64,000 nt of DNA from JBFMFH01 sp964481395 (GCA_964481395.1 CAYZYG010000002.1:1-64000); one strand, 5' to 3'. Shown: positions 26,381-35,144, counted from the stretch's first letter. Notes: generated by a model not told the origin, from the sequence alone. Translations and numbers: made by a program.

Positions 26381-28297
26381 TCACACCCGCAGGATGGCGT
26401 CGCGCTTGCACGCCTCGATGCAGGCGCCGCACTTGATGCACAGGTCCTGCTTGAGCAGGTGGGGGTACTTCACCTGGCCGGTGATGGCCCCCGTCGCGCA
26501 CACGTTCACGCACGCATGGCAGCCGTCGCACTTCTCGGCCACGATTTCATAGTGGATAAGCGCCTGGCAGACCCCCGCCGGGCAGCGGTGCTCGCGGATG
26601 TGCGCGAGGTACTCGTCCCGGAAGTACCGCAGCGTCGAGAGCACCGGGTTCGGGGCCGACGTCCCGAGCGCGCACAGGCAGGCGTCCTGCATGACGCCGC
26701 CCATCTCCTCCAGCAGGTCGAGGTCGCCCTCGTCGCCCTTGCCGTCGCAGATGCGCTGGAGCACGTCGAGCGAGCAGCGCAGGCCCTCGCGGCAGGGCGT
26801 GCACTTGCCGCACGACTCCTCGGTGAGGAAGGCGATGAAATAGCGGGCGACGTCCACCATGCAGGTATGGTCGTCCATGACGATCATCCCGCCCGAGCCC
26901 ATCATCGACCCCGCGGCCGTCAGGCTGTCGAAGTCCACCGGCATGTCGAGCAGCGACTCCGGGAGACAGCCGCCGGAGGGGCCTCCGGTCTGCACCGCCT
27001 TGAACGTCCGCCCGTGCGGAATGCCGCCGCCGATGTCGAAGATGATCTCGCGCAGCGTCATGCCCATGGGCACTTCGATGAGCCCGGTGTTGTTCACCTT
27101 GCCGACGAGCGAGAACACCTTGGTGCCGGAGCTGCCGTTCCAGGGGTTCTCGCCCACCTCGCCGGTGCCCATCGAGGCGAACCACTCGGCTCCCCGGTTG
27201 ATGATGAGGGGCACGTTCGCCCACGTCTCGACGTTGTTCAGGTTCGTCGGCTGGTTCTTGTAGCCGTACTCGACCGTGTGGATGTACTTGGCCCTCGGCT
27301 CGCCGACACGGCCCTCCAGGGACGCCATGAGCGCGGTCGACTCGCCGCAGACGAACGCGCCGGCACCCTGAACGACCTCGATGTCGAAGCTGAAATGCGT
27401 GCCGAGAATGTCCTGGCCGAGGAGCCCGCGGTCGCGCGCCTGTGTGAGGGCGATCCCCAGACGCTCGCGCGCGATCGGGTACTCGTGCCGGATGTACACG
27501 AAGCCCTGGTGCGCGCCGATCGCCCGGGCGCCGATGATCATGCCTTCGACGACGGCGTGCGGATCGCTCTCGATGATGCTGCGATCCATGAACGCGCCGG
27601 GATCACCTTCGTCGGCGTTGCAGACGACGACAGGGTCGACGCCCCGGTGCAGGGCCGCCTGACGGCACGTGGCCCACTTGATGCCGGCCGGGAAGCCCCC
27701 GCCGCCGCGCCCGCGCAGCCCCGAGAGCTTGATCTCGCGGATGATTTCGTCGGCGGTCATCTGCGTCATCGCCCTGACCAGGGCGGTGTAGCCGTCCCGT
27801 GCGATGTAGTCCTCGATCCGTTCCGGGTCGATGATGCCGCGGTTGCGCAGCGCGACCAGCCGCTGCTTCGCGAAGAACGGGATCTCGGCCAGGGCCGGCA
27901 CGGGCGCCGGCGCGCCGGGGGGCGTGTACATCAGCTTCGGCACCGGGCGATGGCTGACGAGGTGCTCCTGCACCAGCGTCGGCACGTCCTTCTCTTTCAG
28001 GCCGCAGTAGAAGACGCCGTCCGGCTGGACGATGGCCACGGGGCCCTCGGCGCAGAAACCCTGGCATCCGGTGCGAACCACCTGCACCTGGTCGTGAAGG
28101 CCGTGCTTCGCGATCTCGCGCTCGAGCGCGGCCTGCACCGGCAGCGACGAGCAGGACACGCATCCCGTGCCGGCGCAGACGAGCACGTGGGCGCGGCAGG
28201 GCGAGCCAGCCGCGGGCGGTCCACCCGTCCGCAGGGCGAGCGTCGGCGCGAGCTCGGCCCGCAGCCGCTTCAGTTCGTCGATGGTGAGTCTGGGCAT
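26381..28297 (-). CDS. nuoF: NuoF/HydB-like NAD(H)- and FMN-binding subunit with extra Fe-S domains
   Basis: 638 aa, longer than NuoF proper (about 430-450). Residues about 30-115: thioredoxin-like [2Fe-2S] domain (CAGTGCVSC, RTGCQGFCAEGP). Then the NADH/FMN core with GLRGRGGGGFPAGIKW, NADEGDPGAFMDR and ESCGKCTPCREG for the N3-type [4Fe-4S] cluster. The C-terminus carries two [4Fe-4S] motifs (CDGCHACVNVC, CIKCGACIEAC). This layout is that of HydB and other bifurcating NuoF homologues. The start is ATG 28297 after GGGAG. It should exchange electrons with NAD(H) and pass them to the Hdr/Mvh side or to ferredoxin. Confidence 0.93.
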   Translation of the reverse strand: MPRLTIDELKRLRAELAPTLALRTGGPPAAGSPCRAHVLVCAGTGCVSCSSLPVQAALEREIAKHGLHDQVQVVRTGCQGFCAEGPVAIVQPDGVFYCGLKEKDVPTLVQEHLVSHRPVPKLMYTPPGAPAPVPALAEIPFFAKQRLVALRNRGIIDPERIEDYIARDGYTALVRAMTQMTADEIIREIKLSGLRGRGGGGFPAGIKWATCRQAALHRGVDPVVVCNADEGDPGAFMDRSIIESDPHAVVEGMIIGARAIGAHQGFVYIRHEYPIARERLGIALTQARDRGLLGQDILGTHFSFDIEVVQGAGAFVCGESTALMASLEGRVGEPRAKYIHTVEYGYKNQPTNLNNVETWANVPLIINRGAEWFASMGTGEVGENPWNGSSGTKVFSLVGKVNNTGLIEVPMGMTLREIIFDIGGGIPHGRTFKAVQTGGPSGGCLPESLLDMPVDFDSLTAAGSMMGSGGMIVMDDHTCMVDVARYFIAFLTEESCGKCTPCREGLRCSLDVLQRICDGKGDEGDLDLLEEMGGVMQDACLCALGTSAPNPVLSTLRYFRDEYLAHIREHRCPAGVCQALIHYEIVAEKCDGCHACVNVCATGAITGQVKYPHLLKQDLCIKCGACIEACKRDAILRV

Positions 28298-28320
28298 CGG
28301 TCGTCTCCCTCGCGCGCCGA

Positions 28321-28800
28321 TCAGTGCGCCGTGGGCTTGTAGTCCTTGACGTACTTCTTCAGCATCCGCGGGATGCCCGCCTGCTTGATCTTGCCGTGCA
28401 CGTCGGTGCCCACCGTGATCACCGGGGCGAGCCCGCAGCAGCCGAGGCAGTTCACCGTGTCGAGGCCGAACTCGAGATCGGGCGTCGTTTCGCCCTTCTG
28501 GATGCCCAGTTCGCGCGTGAGGGCATCGAGCAGGCGCGGGGCGCCCTGCACGTGACACGCGGTGCCCATGCAGACGTGGATGCGGTGCCGGCCCATCGGC
28601 TTCAGGCTGAAACCGCGGTAGAAGGTGGCGATGCTGAGCACCGACGTGACAGGGGTCTGCACCCGGGCCGCGATCGCCTCCAGGACCTCGCGGGGCAGGT
28701 AGCGGAACTCCTCCTGGCAGTCGAGGAGGATGGCGATGAGGGCCTCGCGGCGCCCCTCGTGCCGATCCACGATGCCGTCGACCGTGCTGAGGTCAATCAT
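28321..28800 (-). CDS. nuoE: NuoE/HydC-like [2Fe-2S] subunit
   Basis: 159 aa. SIATFYRGFSLKP, CMGTACHVQGAP and the second Cys pair in NCLGCCGLAPV are the thioredoxin-like [2Fe-2S] signature of NuoE, HoxE and HydC. It partners the NuoF-like protein encoded 23 bp downstream. The start overlaps the stop of the HdrA N-half gene (ATGA 28797-28800), tying the NAD module to HdrA translation. Confidence 0.93.
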   Translation of the reverse strand: MIDLSTVDGIVDRHEGRREALIAILLDCQEEFRYLPREVLEAIAARVQTPVTSVLSIATFYRGFSLKPMGRHRIHVCMGTACHVQGAPRLLDALTRELGIQKGETTPDLEFGLDTVNCLGCCGLAPVITVGTDVHGKIKQAGIPRMLKKYVKDYKPTAH

Positions 28801-29672
28801 GTCCGCGCTCCCTGGGGCGCGCCGGCCGGCGCCGGCGTGCGCCCGATCACCCTGGTGCCCATCCGGATCACGCGCGTGGCCGGTATGCGGCGGGCCGGGC
28901 ACGCCTCCCAGCACGCACCGCAGCCCGTGCACTTATCCGTGTCCACGTAGCTGGCCTTGCGCCTGACCTTGACCGTGAAGTTGCCGATGAACCCGCTCAC
29001 CTCTTCGACCTCGCTGTAGGCCATCAGGTGGATGTTCGGGTGTTTGCCGACCTGCGTCATCTTCGGCGTGAGGATGCAGGCCGCGCAGTCCAGCGTCGGG
29101 AACGTCTTGTCGAAGTGCGCCATGTGGCCGCCGATGCTCGGCTCGCGCTCGACCAGGTACACCTGCTTGCCGGCCGCGGCCATGGTCAGGGCCGCGGAGA
29201 TGCCGGCGATGCCGCCGCCCACGATGAGGACGTTGGGGTTGATCGGCGTCTTCGACCGCTCGAGGGCGTGGTGCAGCGCGACGCGGCGGACCGCCGCGGT
29301 CAGCAGGAGGCGCGCCTTCTGCGTGGCCCGGTCCGCGTCCGCCGTCACCCACGAGACCTGTTCGCGGATGTTGACCATCTGGTAGAGGTACGGGTTGAGG
29401 CCCTGGTCCTCGAGGACGGCCCTGAACGTCGGCTCGTGCATCAGGGGAGAGCAGGAGGCCACGACGAGGTGGGTGATGCCCGCGCGCGCGATGTCGTCCT
29501 TGATCAGCTGCTGCCCCGGGTCGGAGCACATGAACTTGTACGTCTTCGCGAGCGCGACGTTCGGCAGGGTGGCGGCGTACTTCTGCAGGGCGTCGACGTC
29601 CACGCGGCTCGCGATGTTCAGGCCGCAGTGGCAGATGTAGACCCCGATGCAGCAGGTGTCGTCGGCTGGCAT
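28797..29672 (-). CDS. hdrA: HdrA, N-terminal half only (split gene)
   Basis: 291 aa against about 650 for whole HdrA. IGVYICHCGLNI, YKFMCSDPGQQLIKDDI, ASCSPLMHEPTFR and NIREQVSWV form the N-terminal Fe-S domain. VLIVGGGIAGISAAL and LVEREPSIGGHMAHFDK are the FAD-binding start, and TFPTLDCAACILTPKM is the HdrA hallmark. The protein stops just after the first ferredoxin motif (CTGCGACWEACP) and a 30-residue Pro/Arg tail. The missing part is fused to a HoxU-like domain at 24598-26349. The stop overlaps nuoE, so this is a clean gene end rather than a frameshift. HdrA is the flavin site of bifurcation in known Hdr complexes. Confidence 0.92.
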   Translation of the reverse strand: MPADDTCCIGVYICHCGLNIASRVDVDALQKYAATLPNVALAKTYKFMCSDPGQQLIKDDIARAGITHLVVASCSPLMHEPTFRAVLEDQGLNPYLYQMVNIREQVSWVTADADRATQKARLLLTAAVRRVALHHALERSKTPINPNVLIVGGGIAGISAALTMAAAGKQVYLVEREPSIGGHMAHFDKTFPTLDCAACILTPKMTQVGKHPNIHLMAYSEVEEVSGFIGNFTVKVRRKASYVDTDKCTGCGACWEACPARRIPATRVIRMGTRVIGRTPAPAGAPQGART

Positions 29673-29691
29673 GGCGCGCTCCCCTCCGGAC

Positions 29692-30558
29692 CTAGGCCAT
29701 CACCGGCAGCGGGGCTGCCGTGACGAAGTTGCGGTGCAGCCCCAGCGACGCGGGCGACAGGCCGAACGCCACGCCCATGAGCTGGGTGAAGTAGGCCACC
29801 GACAGGTGCGCGTCCTCCCTGAAGGCGCGCGTCATCTTGTCCTGGTAGGCCTCGAGATTGAACTGGCACAGCGGGCACAGCGTGGCGACGACGTTGGCGC
29901 CTCTGGTCTTGGCTTCCTTCAGCAGAAGGAAGGTGAGCCGCACGCCGATGTCCTCCATCGTGCCCATGAGCGAGCCGCCGCAGCAGCGGGCCTTGAGGGG
30001 ATAGTCGACGACCCGGGCGCCAAGCAGGGGCATCAGGCGTTCGAGCGATGTGGGGCGCAGCGGGTCGTCGAAGGTGCCGTACGGGCGGACGACTTGGCAG
30101 CCGTAGTACGGCGCCACCCGGAACTCCGAGAGCGGCCGGACGACCTTTGCACGGATGAGCGCCGGGTCGACGTCGTTGACGAGGATGTCCAGCGGGTGGC
30201 GCACGGACAGGTGGCCCGTGTAGGCGAGGCCGACCGTCGCGAGGCCCTTCCGCACCTTCTCGGCGACGTGCGGGTACTCGGCCATGGCATGCTGAGCCTT
30301 GACGAGCACCAGGTAGCAGGCGGCGCACGGGGCCACCACCTCGCGGCCCAGCCGTTCGGCCATCGCCAGGTTGCGTGCGGCGAGCGCCACCGCCTTCTGC
30401 TGGCGGACGGACATGTAGGACGTGGCCCCGCAGCAGTTCCAGTCCTCGAGTTCCTCGAGCCCGAGGCCGAGGTGCGCGAAGATCGCCCGCAGCGACTCGT
30501 CGTACGGCTTGCCGAGCCCGCTCAGCGAGCAGCCGGGGTAGTAGGTGTAGGTGGTCAT
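29692..30558 (-). CDS. hdrB: HdrB-like subunit with two CCG domains
   Basis: 288 aa. Both CCG repeats are complete: C10-x31-CC-x34-CxxC in the first and a matching C-x37-CC-x34-CxxC in the second (YYGCQ, ARCCGG, LCPLC). In methanogen HdrB these hold the two noncubane [4Fe-4S] clusters that reduce the heterodisulfide. An acidobacterium is not expected to have CoM-S-S-CoB, so the true disulfide or thiol substrate is unknown. Starts 1 nt after the hdrC stop. Confidence 0.94.
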   Translation of the reverse strand: MTTYTYYPGCSLSGLGKPYDESLRAIFAHLGLGLEELEDWNCCGATSYMSVRQQKAVALAARNLAMAERLGREVVAPCAACYLVLVKAQHAMAEYPHVAEKVRKGLATVGLAYTGHLSVRHPLDILVNDVDPALIRAKVVRPLSEFRVAPYYGCQVVRPYGTFDDPLRPTSLERLMPLLGARVVDYPLKARCCGGSLMGTMEDIGVRLTFLLLKEAKTRGANVVATLCPLCQFNLEAYQDKMTRAFREDAHLSVAYFTQLMGVAFGLSPASLGLHRNFVTAAPLPVMA

Positions 30559-30559
30559 C

Positions 30560-31135
30560 TCACGATTCCTCCACCGAGTCGAGCACGGCCTTGAGCTGCT
30601 CGGGGTGCTGGATCCGTTCCTGGCCGAGGACCATGCGGCCCGTCCTGAGCAGCTTGAGACCCTGGGGGGCCATCCTCAGAAGACCGAGCGGGTTCGTCTT
30701 CATGGCCAGCTGGATGACGAGGCGCGACTCGGAGTTGCGTCCGTGCCTGGCGACCATGTCGTAGAACGAGCGGGCCAGCACCGGAATGGGGAACCGCTTC
30801 GGGTACATGCCCTTCTCGATCGCGCGCCGCTTGATGGCGTACATCAGGTCGGTGACCTTGATGCCGCGCGGGCAGCGGACCTGGCACTCGTAGCACGAGG
30901 CGCAGAGCCACGGCGTGGCCGACTGGAGCACGTCGCGCTCGAGGCCGGAACGCGTGAGCGCGATGAGCCGCCGCGGCGTCAGGTCCATGTACACCGACAT
31001 CGGGCAGGCGCCGCTGCAGGTGCCGCACTGGATGCAGTCCCGGAGGGCTTCGCCGCCCAGCTTCGCCATGACCTCGGCCGGGAACGCCGGGTTCACGTCC
31101 TCGGCGTACCGACAGTGGGTCGTTGCCTGTTCCAC
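30560..31135 (-). CDS. hdrC: HdrC-like iron-sulfur subunit
   Basis: 191 aa. Two [4Fe-4S] motifs (CIQCGTCSGACPM and CASCYECQVRCPRG) carry electrons between HdrA and HdrB. GTG 31135 is chosen because AGGAGG lies exactly 7 nt upstream; the GTG at 31141 would be only 1 nt from it. First gene of the long minus-strand operon that runs at least to mvhA and its protease. Confidence 0.93.
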   Translation of the reverse strand: MEQATTHCRYAEDVNPAFPAEVMAKLGGEALRDCIQCGTCSGACPMSVYMDLTPRRLIALTRSGLERDVLQSATPWLCASCYECQVRCPRGIKVTDLMYAIKRRAIEKGMYPKRFPIPVLARSFYDMVARHGRNSESRLVIQLAMKTNPLGLLRMAPQGLKLLRTGRMVLGQERIQHPEQLKAVLDSVEES

Positions 31136-31568
31136 GACCACACCTCCTCTACTCTGTCTGGGGATGTCCGGAGGGAACCGCTCACAACCATGGTCCGCAC
31201 CGAATGGCGGGGCTGTTCACGGGGGCCGAGGCGCCCTGCATGGAAACGACACGCGCGTGCCGGACACATGCAGTTGGCCGTGTGGCCGTCGGAGGGGGCG
31301 CGGCGTCGGGCCGCTGTGTGGCGAACGGGCGACCGGCCAGCGTTGCCATCAGCGTACGGTCGGTATGCACCAGGTGCAAGAGGAATGACCGAGTGAGTTG
31401 ATAGGGAATCCTGACAATCTGCCAGCGTCACGCAGGTCTGCGCCGATCTCCACGCAGAATACCCGCGGTTCTGCCGCTTGACGGATTCCGAGTATCGCGG
31501 TAGGAATTAAGGGCCCCCATTGCCGGCCGCGGCCCCTCCGCGGTCCCGTCCCCGTTGTCGAGGTCGCC
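31136..31568. other. Divergent control region between hdrC and the Rrf2 gene
   Basis: 433 bp that must contain both promoters. Visible candidates: the AGGAGG ribosome site of hdrC (31143-31148); the palindrome CACGCGCGTG near 31250; TGAC-N11-GTCA at 31412-31430; and TTGACG at 31478-31483, with a poor -10 (TAGGAA) 17 bp later, facing the Rrf2 gene. No sigma-54 site is convincing here. No reading frame looks real. Confidence 0.45.
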
Positions 31569-32093
31569 ATGAGGATGAACACCCGCGGTCGGTACGGTAT
31601 CCAGCTGCTGACACAGCTGGCCTGTCACATCACCGACAAGCGGCCGATCGGTCTCCGCCAGATCGCGGACCGCACGGGCCTCCCGTGGCGGTACCTCGAG
31701 CAGATCGCCCGCCCGCTGCGGCGGGCGTCGATCATCAAGGGGCGCATCGGGCGCGTCGGCGGCTACGAACTCGCGCGCGAGCCCGAGGCCATCACGCTGC
31801 GCGAAGTCATCGAGGCGACCGACGGACCGTTGTGCCTGATGAACTGCGTGGACACGCCTGCCGTGTGCGACCACAGCGCGACCTGCCCGTCGCGGACGAT
31901 GTGGGTGTCGCTCACGAACGACATCCGCGACGTGCTCGGCCGCTACTCGCTGGCGGACCTCGCGACACGTCCGTGCGCGGAATGTCAGGAGCTGGCCGAG
32001 AAGGCTCACGACGCGCGCGAACGCCGGAAGCACGCTCCGGCCCGGCCGAAACGCCCGGGCAAGGCCTGGCGCTTTCTGCGCACGATGGAGTAG
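31569..32093 (+). CDS. Rrf2-family Fe-S type transcription regulator
   Basis: 174 aa. An N-terminal winged helix of the Rrf2 family (RYGIQLLTQLACH, IADRTGLPWRYLEQIARPL, IGRVGGYELAR) is followed by a Cys-rich loop with CLMNC, VCDHSATC and, further on, CAEC. IscR, NsrR and RsrR hold an Fe-S cluster at the equivalent place. It stands divergent from the hydrogenase/Hdr operon, so a redox- or NO-responsive repressor of that operon is the natural reading. GAGGT precedes the ATG. Confidence 0.9.
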   Translation: MRMNTRGRYGIQLLTQLACHITDKRPIGLRQIADRTGLPWRYLEQIARPLRRASIIKGRIGRVGGYELAREPEAITLREVIEATDGPLCLMNCVDTPAVCDHSATCPSRTMWVSLTNDIRDVLGRYSLADLATRPCAECQELAEKAHDARERRKHAPARPKRPGKAWRFLRTME

Positions 32094-32112
32094 GGGAGGC
32101 GGGATTCTCAAT

Positions 32113-32217
32113 GGGACCGGGGATCGGGGACCGGGGATCGGATGTGGATGTTCCCAGTCCCCCATCGTCGTCCTCTCTCCGGCTGAGCCAATCCCCAGTC
32201 TCCAACCCCCAATCGCC
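32113..32217. repeat. 15-unit heptamer array upstream of the S9D peptidase
   Basis: GGGACCG/GGGATCG units, then GATGTGG ATGTTCC (diverged inverse of the GGGGACATCCACAA core), then AATCCCC, AGTCTCC and AACCCCC types, all in one 7-bp phase. Confidence 0.8.
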
Positions 32218-32336
32218 ACTGCCCCCTCGAGAACGGCGGACGCGCCGCGCGGCTCGACACCGGCGCCCGCTTCGGGGTAAGGTGCCCCGTCCTCGCGATT
32301 CGTTCGCCGGTTTCCATTTGTTCTGGAGGATGAGTG

Positions 32337-35144
32337 ATGTTCACTGACAGGACCCTGGCGTGGAAAGGCCGGGCTGCCGGCCGCACGCTCGCGATGTCGG
32401 CCCTCGTGGTGCTGGCGTCGGCGCTGGTGCTGGCCCAGGCACCGGTGCAACCGGTGCAGGAGAAACCCGAAACCGCCGCCAAGCCGAAAGCCGAGTTGAC
32501 CTGGGCCGACAAACTGCTGCAGCAGGAGAGCTATGCCACCCCGCCCGAAGAGATTGCCTCGGCGGTGCTGGCTCCCCGAGAGCTGAACGTCGCGCTCACG
32601 AACCCCAGCCCGGACAAGAAGTGGTTCCTGGACGAGATCGGCGACGGCCCGGTACCGATGAGCACGTTCTCGAAGCCCTTCCACGAGCTCGGCGGCGTGT
32701 TCATCGACTTCAAGGCGAACCGGGCGCGGGCGCTCACGATTCGCAACAACGTCGGCATCCAGATCATCTCGGCCGCCGACGGGACCATCAGGACGGTGCA
32801 GGTCCCGAAGGGCGCGCGCGTGTCGAATGCGACGTGGTCTCCCGACGGTTCGACCATCGCGTACTTCGTCCACGGCGAGGACGCGACCCACATCTGGGCG
32901 GCCGACGTCGCGACCCTGACGTCCCGGCAGGTGACGACGCGTCCGGTGCTGGCGACGCTCGTGTCGAGCTTCGAGTTCACCAAGGACGGGAAGAAGATCG
33001 TGACCGTCCTCGTGCCGGAGAGCCGCCGGCCGATGCCCACGCTGGCGACCGCCCCCACCGGGCCCGAGGTGAAGATTTCGGATTCCGGCGACCGGAACCG
33101 GCTGCGGACCTTCCCGAGCCTGATGGGAACGCCGCAGGAACTCGACCTGCTCGAGTGGCACGCCACCGGCCAGCTCGCCCTGGTCGATCTGCCCGATCCG
33201 GCGGCGAAGCCCGCTCGGCGGCCTGCACGCGGAGGCCCCACACCGGGCCTGACGCCAATCGGCAAGCCGGACATGATCCGCAGCACGGACGTGTCGCCCG
33301 ACGGTCAGTTCGTCCGCGTGAACCGGCTGGTGAAGCCATTCTCGTACATCGTGCCGGTGAGCAGCTTCGGCTACGTCGATGAGATCTGGGACCTGAAGGG
33401 GCAGGCCCTCGCGAAGATCTCGGACCGCGAACTCAACCTGGGCGTGGCCGACGACACGGCGCCGCCCCCCGATCCGGCTGCCGGAGGCCGGGGCGGAGCG
33501 GCCCAGGCGGCCGGCAAGCGTGAGGTCGCGTGGCGACCCGACGGCCAGGGGCTGACGTTCCTGGAGCAGGAGCCGGCGCCTCCTGCCGGCGAGGGCACCG
33601 CCGCTGCCGGGGGCCGGGGTGCCGGAGGGCGCGGTGCGGGTCGCGGGGCCGCACAGGCCGCCGGCGACGAGCAGGAACGGCCGCAGGCCGCCCGCCGGAA
33701 GGACCGCGTGTTCCAGTGGCTCCCGCCGTTCGACGAGAAGAGCCTGAAGATCGTCTGCGAGAGCAATACCCGGATGTCCGGCCACCGCTTCTCGCCTGAC
33801 ATGCAGATGCTCTTCGCCTCGGAGCGGTCGGGCCAGGACACGGTGGAGTTCGCCGTCGACCTAAAGGCGCCGGAGAAGCGGTTCACGCTCGCGCGCTATC
33901 GCGCGGACGACATCTACGCGAATCCCGGCTCGATCGCGATGACGCGCGGGGATGGTGGCGGCGGCCGTGGCGGCGGCGGGCGCGGCGGGGCTGGCGGTGG
34001 AGGGGGCGGGACGGTCCTGCTCTCGGCCGACGGATCGAGCGTCTTCTATCAGGGAACGGCCTACGACAAGGCCCCCGAGGCAAACGGACCGAAGACGTTC
34101 ATCGACCGGGTTGCCATCCGAACCGGCGAGAAGAAGCGGATCTACGAAAGCTCCAACAGCGGCGTTTTCGAGCGGGTCGCCACGATCCTGGATCCCGACG
34201 CCGGCCGCTACATCGTCAGCCGTGAGAGCCCGACGGAGATCAACCAAGCCTGGCTGGTCGACGGCAGCCAGCGGACGCAGCTCACGAAGAACGAGGACTT
34301 CACGCCAGATCTCACTCGGGCGCGGAAGGAGCGGATCTTCGTCGAGCGGCCGGACGGGTTCAAGTTCCGCGTCACGGTGACGATGCCGGCCGGCCACAGG
34401 GACGGCCAGCGCCTGCCCGCGATGTTCTGGTTCTACCCGCGCGAGTACCCGACGCAGGAGGAGTACGACCGGGGCATGCGGACGTTCAACAAGAACGCGT
34501 TCCAGACCTTCAGTGCCCGTTCAATGCACTTCCTCGTGCGCCTCGGGTACGCGGTGGTCGAGCCGGACTCACCCATCGTCGGGCCGCAGGGGCAGATGAA
34601 CAACAACTACGTGCACGACCTCAGGACCAACCTGTGGGCGGTGATCGAGGAGCTGGACCGGCGGCAGTGGATCGATCGGAACCGCCTCGGCATCGGCGGG
34701 CACAGCTACGGGGCGTTCTCGACGGTGAACGCGATGGTGCACACGCCCTTCTTCAAGGCGGGCATCGCCGGTGACGGTGCGTACAACCGCACGCTCACGC
34801 CCTTCGGCTTCCAGAGCGAGCGGCGCGACCTGTGGGAGGCGCCGAACGTGTACCTGGGCATGTCGCCGTTCCTCTACGCGAACAACCTCACCGGCGCGCT
34901 CCTGATGTACCACGGGCTCCACGATCAGAACGTCGGAACGGACCCCCAGAACTCGATCCGGATGTTCCACGCGCTGAACGGGCTCGGCAAGACGACGGCG
35001 ATGTACCTGTATCCGCTCGAGGATCACGGGCCGGCGGCCAAGGAGACGCTGCTGGACCTGTGGGCCCGCTGGGCCGCGTGGCTGGACAAGTACGTGAAGA
35101 ACCCGGTCAAGGAAGAGAAGCCGAAGCCGGAAGCGAAGAAGTGA
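32337..35144 (+). CDS. S9 family peptidase, glutamyl-endopeptidase (S9D) type
   Basis: 935 aa, exported (hydrophobic leader ending about LVLAQAP). GGAGG lies 7 nt before ATG 32337. The C-terminal hydrolase domain resembles chloroplast glutamyl endopeptidase closely: GGHSYGAFST (Ser790), GDGAYNRTLTPFGFQSERRDLWEA, and a late LEDHG for His. The N-terminal propeller holds two Gly/Arg-rich inserts (AAGGRGAGGRGAGRGAAQ and a longer Gly run near residue 545). It probably cleaves after Glu in periplasmic peptides. It converges on and overlaps by 38 bp the HAD gene. Confidence 0.9.
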   Translation: MFTDRTLAWKGRAAGRTLAMSALVVLASALVLAQAPVQPVQEKPETAAKPKAELTWADKLLQQESYATPPEEIASAVLAPRELNVALTNPSPDKKWFLDEIGDGPVPMSTFSKPFHELGGVFIDFKANRARALTIRNNVGIQIISAADGTIRTVQVPKGARVSNATWSPDGSTIAYFVHGEDATHIWAADVATLTSRQVTTRPVLATLVSSFEFTKDGKKIVTVLVPESRRPMPTLATAPTGPEVKISDSGDRNRLRTFPSLMGTPQELDLLEWHATGQLALVDLPDPAAKPARRPARGGPTPGLTPIGKPDMIRSTDVSPDGQFVRVNRLVKPFSYIVPVSSFGYVDEIWDLKGQALAKISDRELNLGVADDTAPPPDPAAGGRGGAAQAAGKREVAWRPDGQGLTFLEQEPAPPAGEGTAAAGGRGAGGRGAGRGAAQAAGDEQERPQAARRKDRVFQWLPPFDEKSLKIVCESNTRMSGHRFSPDMQMLFASERSGQDTVEFAVDLKAPEKRFTLARYRADDIYANPGSIAMTRGDGGGGRGGGGRGGAGGGGGGTVLLSADGSSVFYQGTAYDKAPEANGPKTFIDRVAIRTGEKKRIYESSNSGVFERVATILDPDAGRYIVSRESPTEINQAWLVDGSQRTQLTKNEDFTPDLTRARKERIFVERPDGFKFRVTVTMPAGHRDGQRLPAMFWFYPREYPTQEEYDRGMRTFNKNAFQTFSARSMHFLVRLGYAVVEPDSPIVGPQGQMNNNYVHDLRTNLWAVIEELDRRQWIDRNRLGIGGHSYGAFSTVNAMVHTPFFKAGIAGDGAYNRTLTPFGFQSERRDLWEAPNVYLGMSPFLYANNLTGALLMYHGLHDQNVGTDPQNSIRMFHALNGLGKTTAMYLYPLEDHGPAAKETLLDLWARWAAWLDKYVKNPVKEEKPKPEAKK

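Noticed and set aside
24598..29672. Split hdrA as a sequencing frameshift
   Set aside because: The halves are separated by the intact nuoE and nuoF genes and the C-terminal half has its own new N-terminal domain and ribosome site, so a single-base error cannot explain it.
31242..31260. Sigma-54 promoter for hdrC
   Set aside because: A GGCAC core occurs on the minus strand in this gap but without TTGC or TTGG at the right spacing.
31428..33785. 785-codon minus-strand open frame opposite the Rrf2 and S9D genes
   Set aside because: The plus-strand frames carry clear family motifs; this one has none and includes the heptamer array.
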